NCBI GenBank assembly: GCA_943331415.1
Contig: CALQLM010000038.1
Location: 1 to 7,784, forward strand
Direction: 5' to 3'
From: Bifidobacterium breve
GTDB lineage: Bacteria; Actinomycetota; Actinomycetes; Mycobacteriales; Mycobacteriaceae
Length of the DNA: 7,784 bases
Shown piece after piece: positions 6,676 to 7,784 of this stretch. A program made the position numbers and the translations under genes. How positions within the stretch are numbered: position 1 is the stretch's first letter; the number at the start of each line of letters is the position of its first letter. Below the pieces are notes generated by a model. That model did not search any database. It was not told the origin of the DNA and was given only the letters and a program-made list of their open reading frames with translations.

Positions 6676-7620
6676 TCATTGACCGACCTGCGGGAGTTCA
6701 TCGGCGGCGATCTCGCACGGGGTATCCGCACTATCGACGGTGGCCGCCTCAGCGGGGACTTCCGTGTCCGGCGGAGCGGGTACAGATACAGATTCCTCTG
6801 CCGCGAGCGGCTCCCCGGTGGGCGGGGGCTCATCAGGGGGCGGGGGCTCATCAGCGGGCGGGGGCTCATCAGCGGGCGGGGGCTCATCAGCGGGCGGGGG
6901 CTGTTCCGGGGCAACCGTCGGTTCGTCCAGCGGATCGGAGGCCGGTGCCACATCTGAGTACGACCCCAGCGCCTGGGCGAGCGTTGTGATCAGATCGGCC
7001 AACGATCCGCCCATGTTCGGCAGTGCTATCGCCGGCAGACCGGGTGGCACGCTTGAGGCCGACGGTTGCGCTGATAACGGCATCGGTGGAAGTGCGGGCC
7101 CGCCGGCGCGTGAAGAGCCCACGGCGGCGGGCGGCTGCGGCGCTAACGGGATCTCGAAACGAGGCAACGGAACCGCACCCAGGCCGGCGATCGCCTCGTC
7201 GTAGACCGCCACCGCCGCGGCCGGCGTACGCAGTGCCTCCGTCCAGTCGCCGCTGAGTGCCGCATCCACTTTCACCCCGACCGCATGCTCCAGGTTTGCG
7301 CCCAGCGTGGTCAGGATTGTCGCAGCGTCACGCAGAGCCGCGACGAGTTCGGCAGACTTCGAGCAGTGCCGCGACAAAAATTCGACAGCGCCGTAACCGG
7401 AGCCGCCACGCCAACCCTCGGTCATCACCTCAAGCGCCGCACGCTGGCACAGCAGAGCCTCCTCAGAGGCCGCTGATGCTGATGCCAGTGCCGCGGCGTC
7501 CGCGGCCAACGCCTCGAGGCGCACACCGGCCTCGGCGTAGTACCAGTCGTGGATCGGCGGAAGCTGACCGGCTACCGCCTCGGCACCCTCGGCCAGCCGT
7601 GCCCGAACATCCACAGTCAC
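6676..7620 (-). CDS. WXG-containing Ala/Pro-rich protein, Rv3439c-like, probable type VII secretion substrate (314 aa)
   Basis: It is recognised as the counterpart of the mycobacterial Ala/Pro-rich protein Rv3439c; no function is established to my knowledge. Residues 1-150 are Ala-rich and predicted helical, with EGWRGGSGYGAVEFL at 68-82, a W-x-G (Trp70, Gly72) between two helices as in WXG100/ESX proteins. Residues 150-200 are a Pro-rich linker. LPNMGGSLADLITTLAQALGSY (200-221) looks like an amphipathic helix of the kind found in secreted mycobacterial Esp-like proteins. Residues 241-270 are five hexapeptide repeats (PPPADE and variants), and the acidic tail has no membrane segment. There is no Sec signal peptide. 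The GTG start at 7618-7620 overlaps the stop of the upstream EspC-like gene by GTGA, implying translational coupling; the frame is open 31 codons further upstream but that part is Arg-rich and antisense-like. Secretion by an ESX system is inference. Confidence 0.75.
   Translation of the reverse strand: MTVDVRARLAEGAEAVAGQLPPIHDWYYAEAGVRLEALAADAAALASASAASEEALLCQRAALEVMTEGWRGGSGYGAVEFLSRHCSKSAELVAALRDAATILTTLGANLEHAVGVKVDAALSGDWTEALRTPAAAVAVYDEAIAGLGAVPLPRFEIPLAPQPPAAVGSSRAGGPALPPMPLSAQPSASSVPPGLPAIALPNMGGSLADLITTLAQALGSYSDVAPASDPLDEPTVAPEQPPPADEPPPADEPPPADEPPPPDEPPPTGEPLAAEESVSVPAPPDTEVPAEAATVDSADTPCEIAADELPQVGQ
6811..6900 (-). repeat. 18-bp tandem repeat, five copies, encoding PPPADE-type hexapeptides
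   Basis: There are five in-frame copies at exact 18-nt spacing: 6811-6828 (PPPTGE), 6829-6846 (PPPPDE), and 6847-6864, 6865-6882 and 6883-6900 (PPPADE). The last three are identical in DNA over their whole length. Identity at wobble positions shows recent slippage or expansion rather than selection on protein alone. The unit length is a multiple of three, so copy-number change would lengthen or shorten the Pro-rich tail of the WXG-containing protein without a frameshift. Confidence 0.9.
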
Positions 7621-7784
7621 CGCAGGGTCGCCGTGGCGCGCGATTCGGCGTCGGCGTACATCTCGGCACCTGCGCGCAGGGCAGCGGCGGTCTCCCGGGC
7701 CACCGCCGCCCACTGCGTCATTGCTGCCACCACCCGGTCCATACCCCCGCGAACCGCATCACCCGCCGCGGTGTGGGTACGGCC
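7617..7784 (-). CDS. EspC-like small protein, C-terminal part (Rv3440c-like), runs off the window edge
   Basis: Fifty-five C-terminal residues are visible before a TGA at 7617-7619; the start lies beyond position 7784. The visible part is a helical, Ala-rich sequence with Trp25 (MTQWAAVARE) and LRAGAEMYADAESRA. This aligns by eye with the C-terminal helix of M. tuberculosis EspC (LRIAAKIYSEADEA), including the YxxxD/E motif (here Y-ADA-E) that serves as a type VII secretion signal. The family is normally about 100 aa, so roughly half is seen. The stop overlaps the GTG start of the WXG-containing gene (GTGA). The position immediately upstream of an Rv3439c-like gene supports the Rv3440c assignment. 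Membership in the EspC family (DUF2580) is inferred from motif and context; a generic WXG100-like protein is the alternative. Confidence 0.65.
   Translation of the reverse strand, partial: GRTHTAAGDAVRGGMDRVVAAMTQWAAVARETAAALRAGAEMYADAESRATATLR

Noticed and set aside
6811..6900. CRISPR-like or regulatory repeat array
   Set aside because: Head-to-tail 18-bp copies without spacers lie in frame inside a coding region and encode a Pro-rich tail.
7621..7713. 31-codon upstream extension of the WXG-containing protein
   Set aside because: Arg-rich sequence overlapping the EspC-like gene in another frame; the GTGA overlap at 7617-7620 is the more natural junction.

Overview
The window is dense, high-GC actinobacterial DNA. 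Gene content and order point to a mycobacterium or a close relative: gadB, nnr and glmS lie in the same order and orientation as Rv3432c, Rv3433c and Rv3436c of M. tuberculosis. They are followed by counterparts of Rv3438, Rv3439c and Rv3440c. Family and synteny assignments come from recognising the protein sequences; no database search was run.

Layout. (1) 5-4715, minus strand: a probable operon read glmS > nnr > gadB, with gaps of only 6 and 16 nt. GlmS makes glucosamine-6-phosphate for peptidoglycan, Nnr repairs damaged NAD(P)H hydrates, and GadB decarboxylates glutamate to GABA. (2) 4716-4770: a 55-bp divergent intergenic region. On each strand a TANNNT -10 element sits 6-8 nt before a GTG start codon, so both flanking genes look leaderless. 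(3) 4771-6668, plus strand: an alpha/beta-hydrolase-fold protein of the Rv3438 type whose nucleophile position is glycine, then, 17 nt later, an F420-dependent luciferase-like oxidoreductase. (4) 6676-7784, minus strand, converging on the oxidoreductase gene with a 7-nt gap: the end of a small EspC-like protein overlaps by 4 nt (GTGA) a 314-aa protein with a WXG motif in its helical N-terminal half and a proline-rich tail encoded by an 18-bp tandem repeat.

The most interesting part is the last pair. A YxxxE-bearing EspC-like protein coupled to a WXG-containing, Pro/Ala-rich protein looks like a type VII secretion substrate pair. No secretion machinery is visible here, and in M. tuberculosis (from memory) the pair sits next to glmM, an amino-sugar gene. 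The second notable item is the apparently inactive hydrolase expressed divergently from glmS.

There is no gene-free stretch above 55 bp. I see no RNA genes, insertion sequences, CRISPR arrays or convincing intrinsic terminators.
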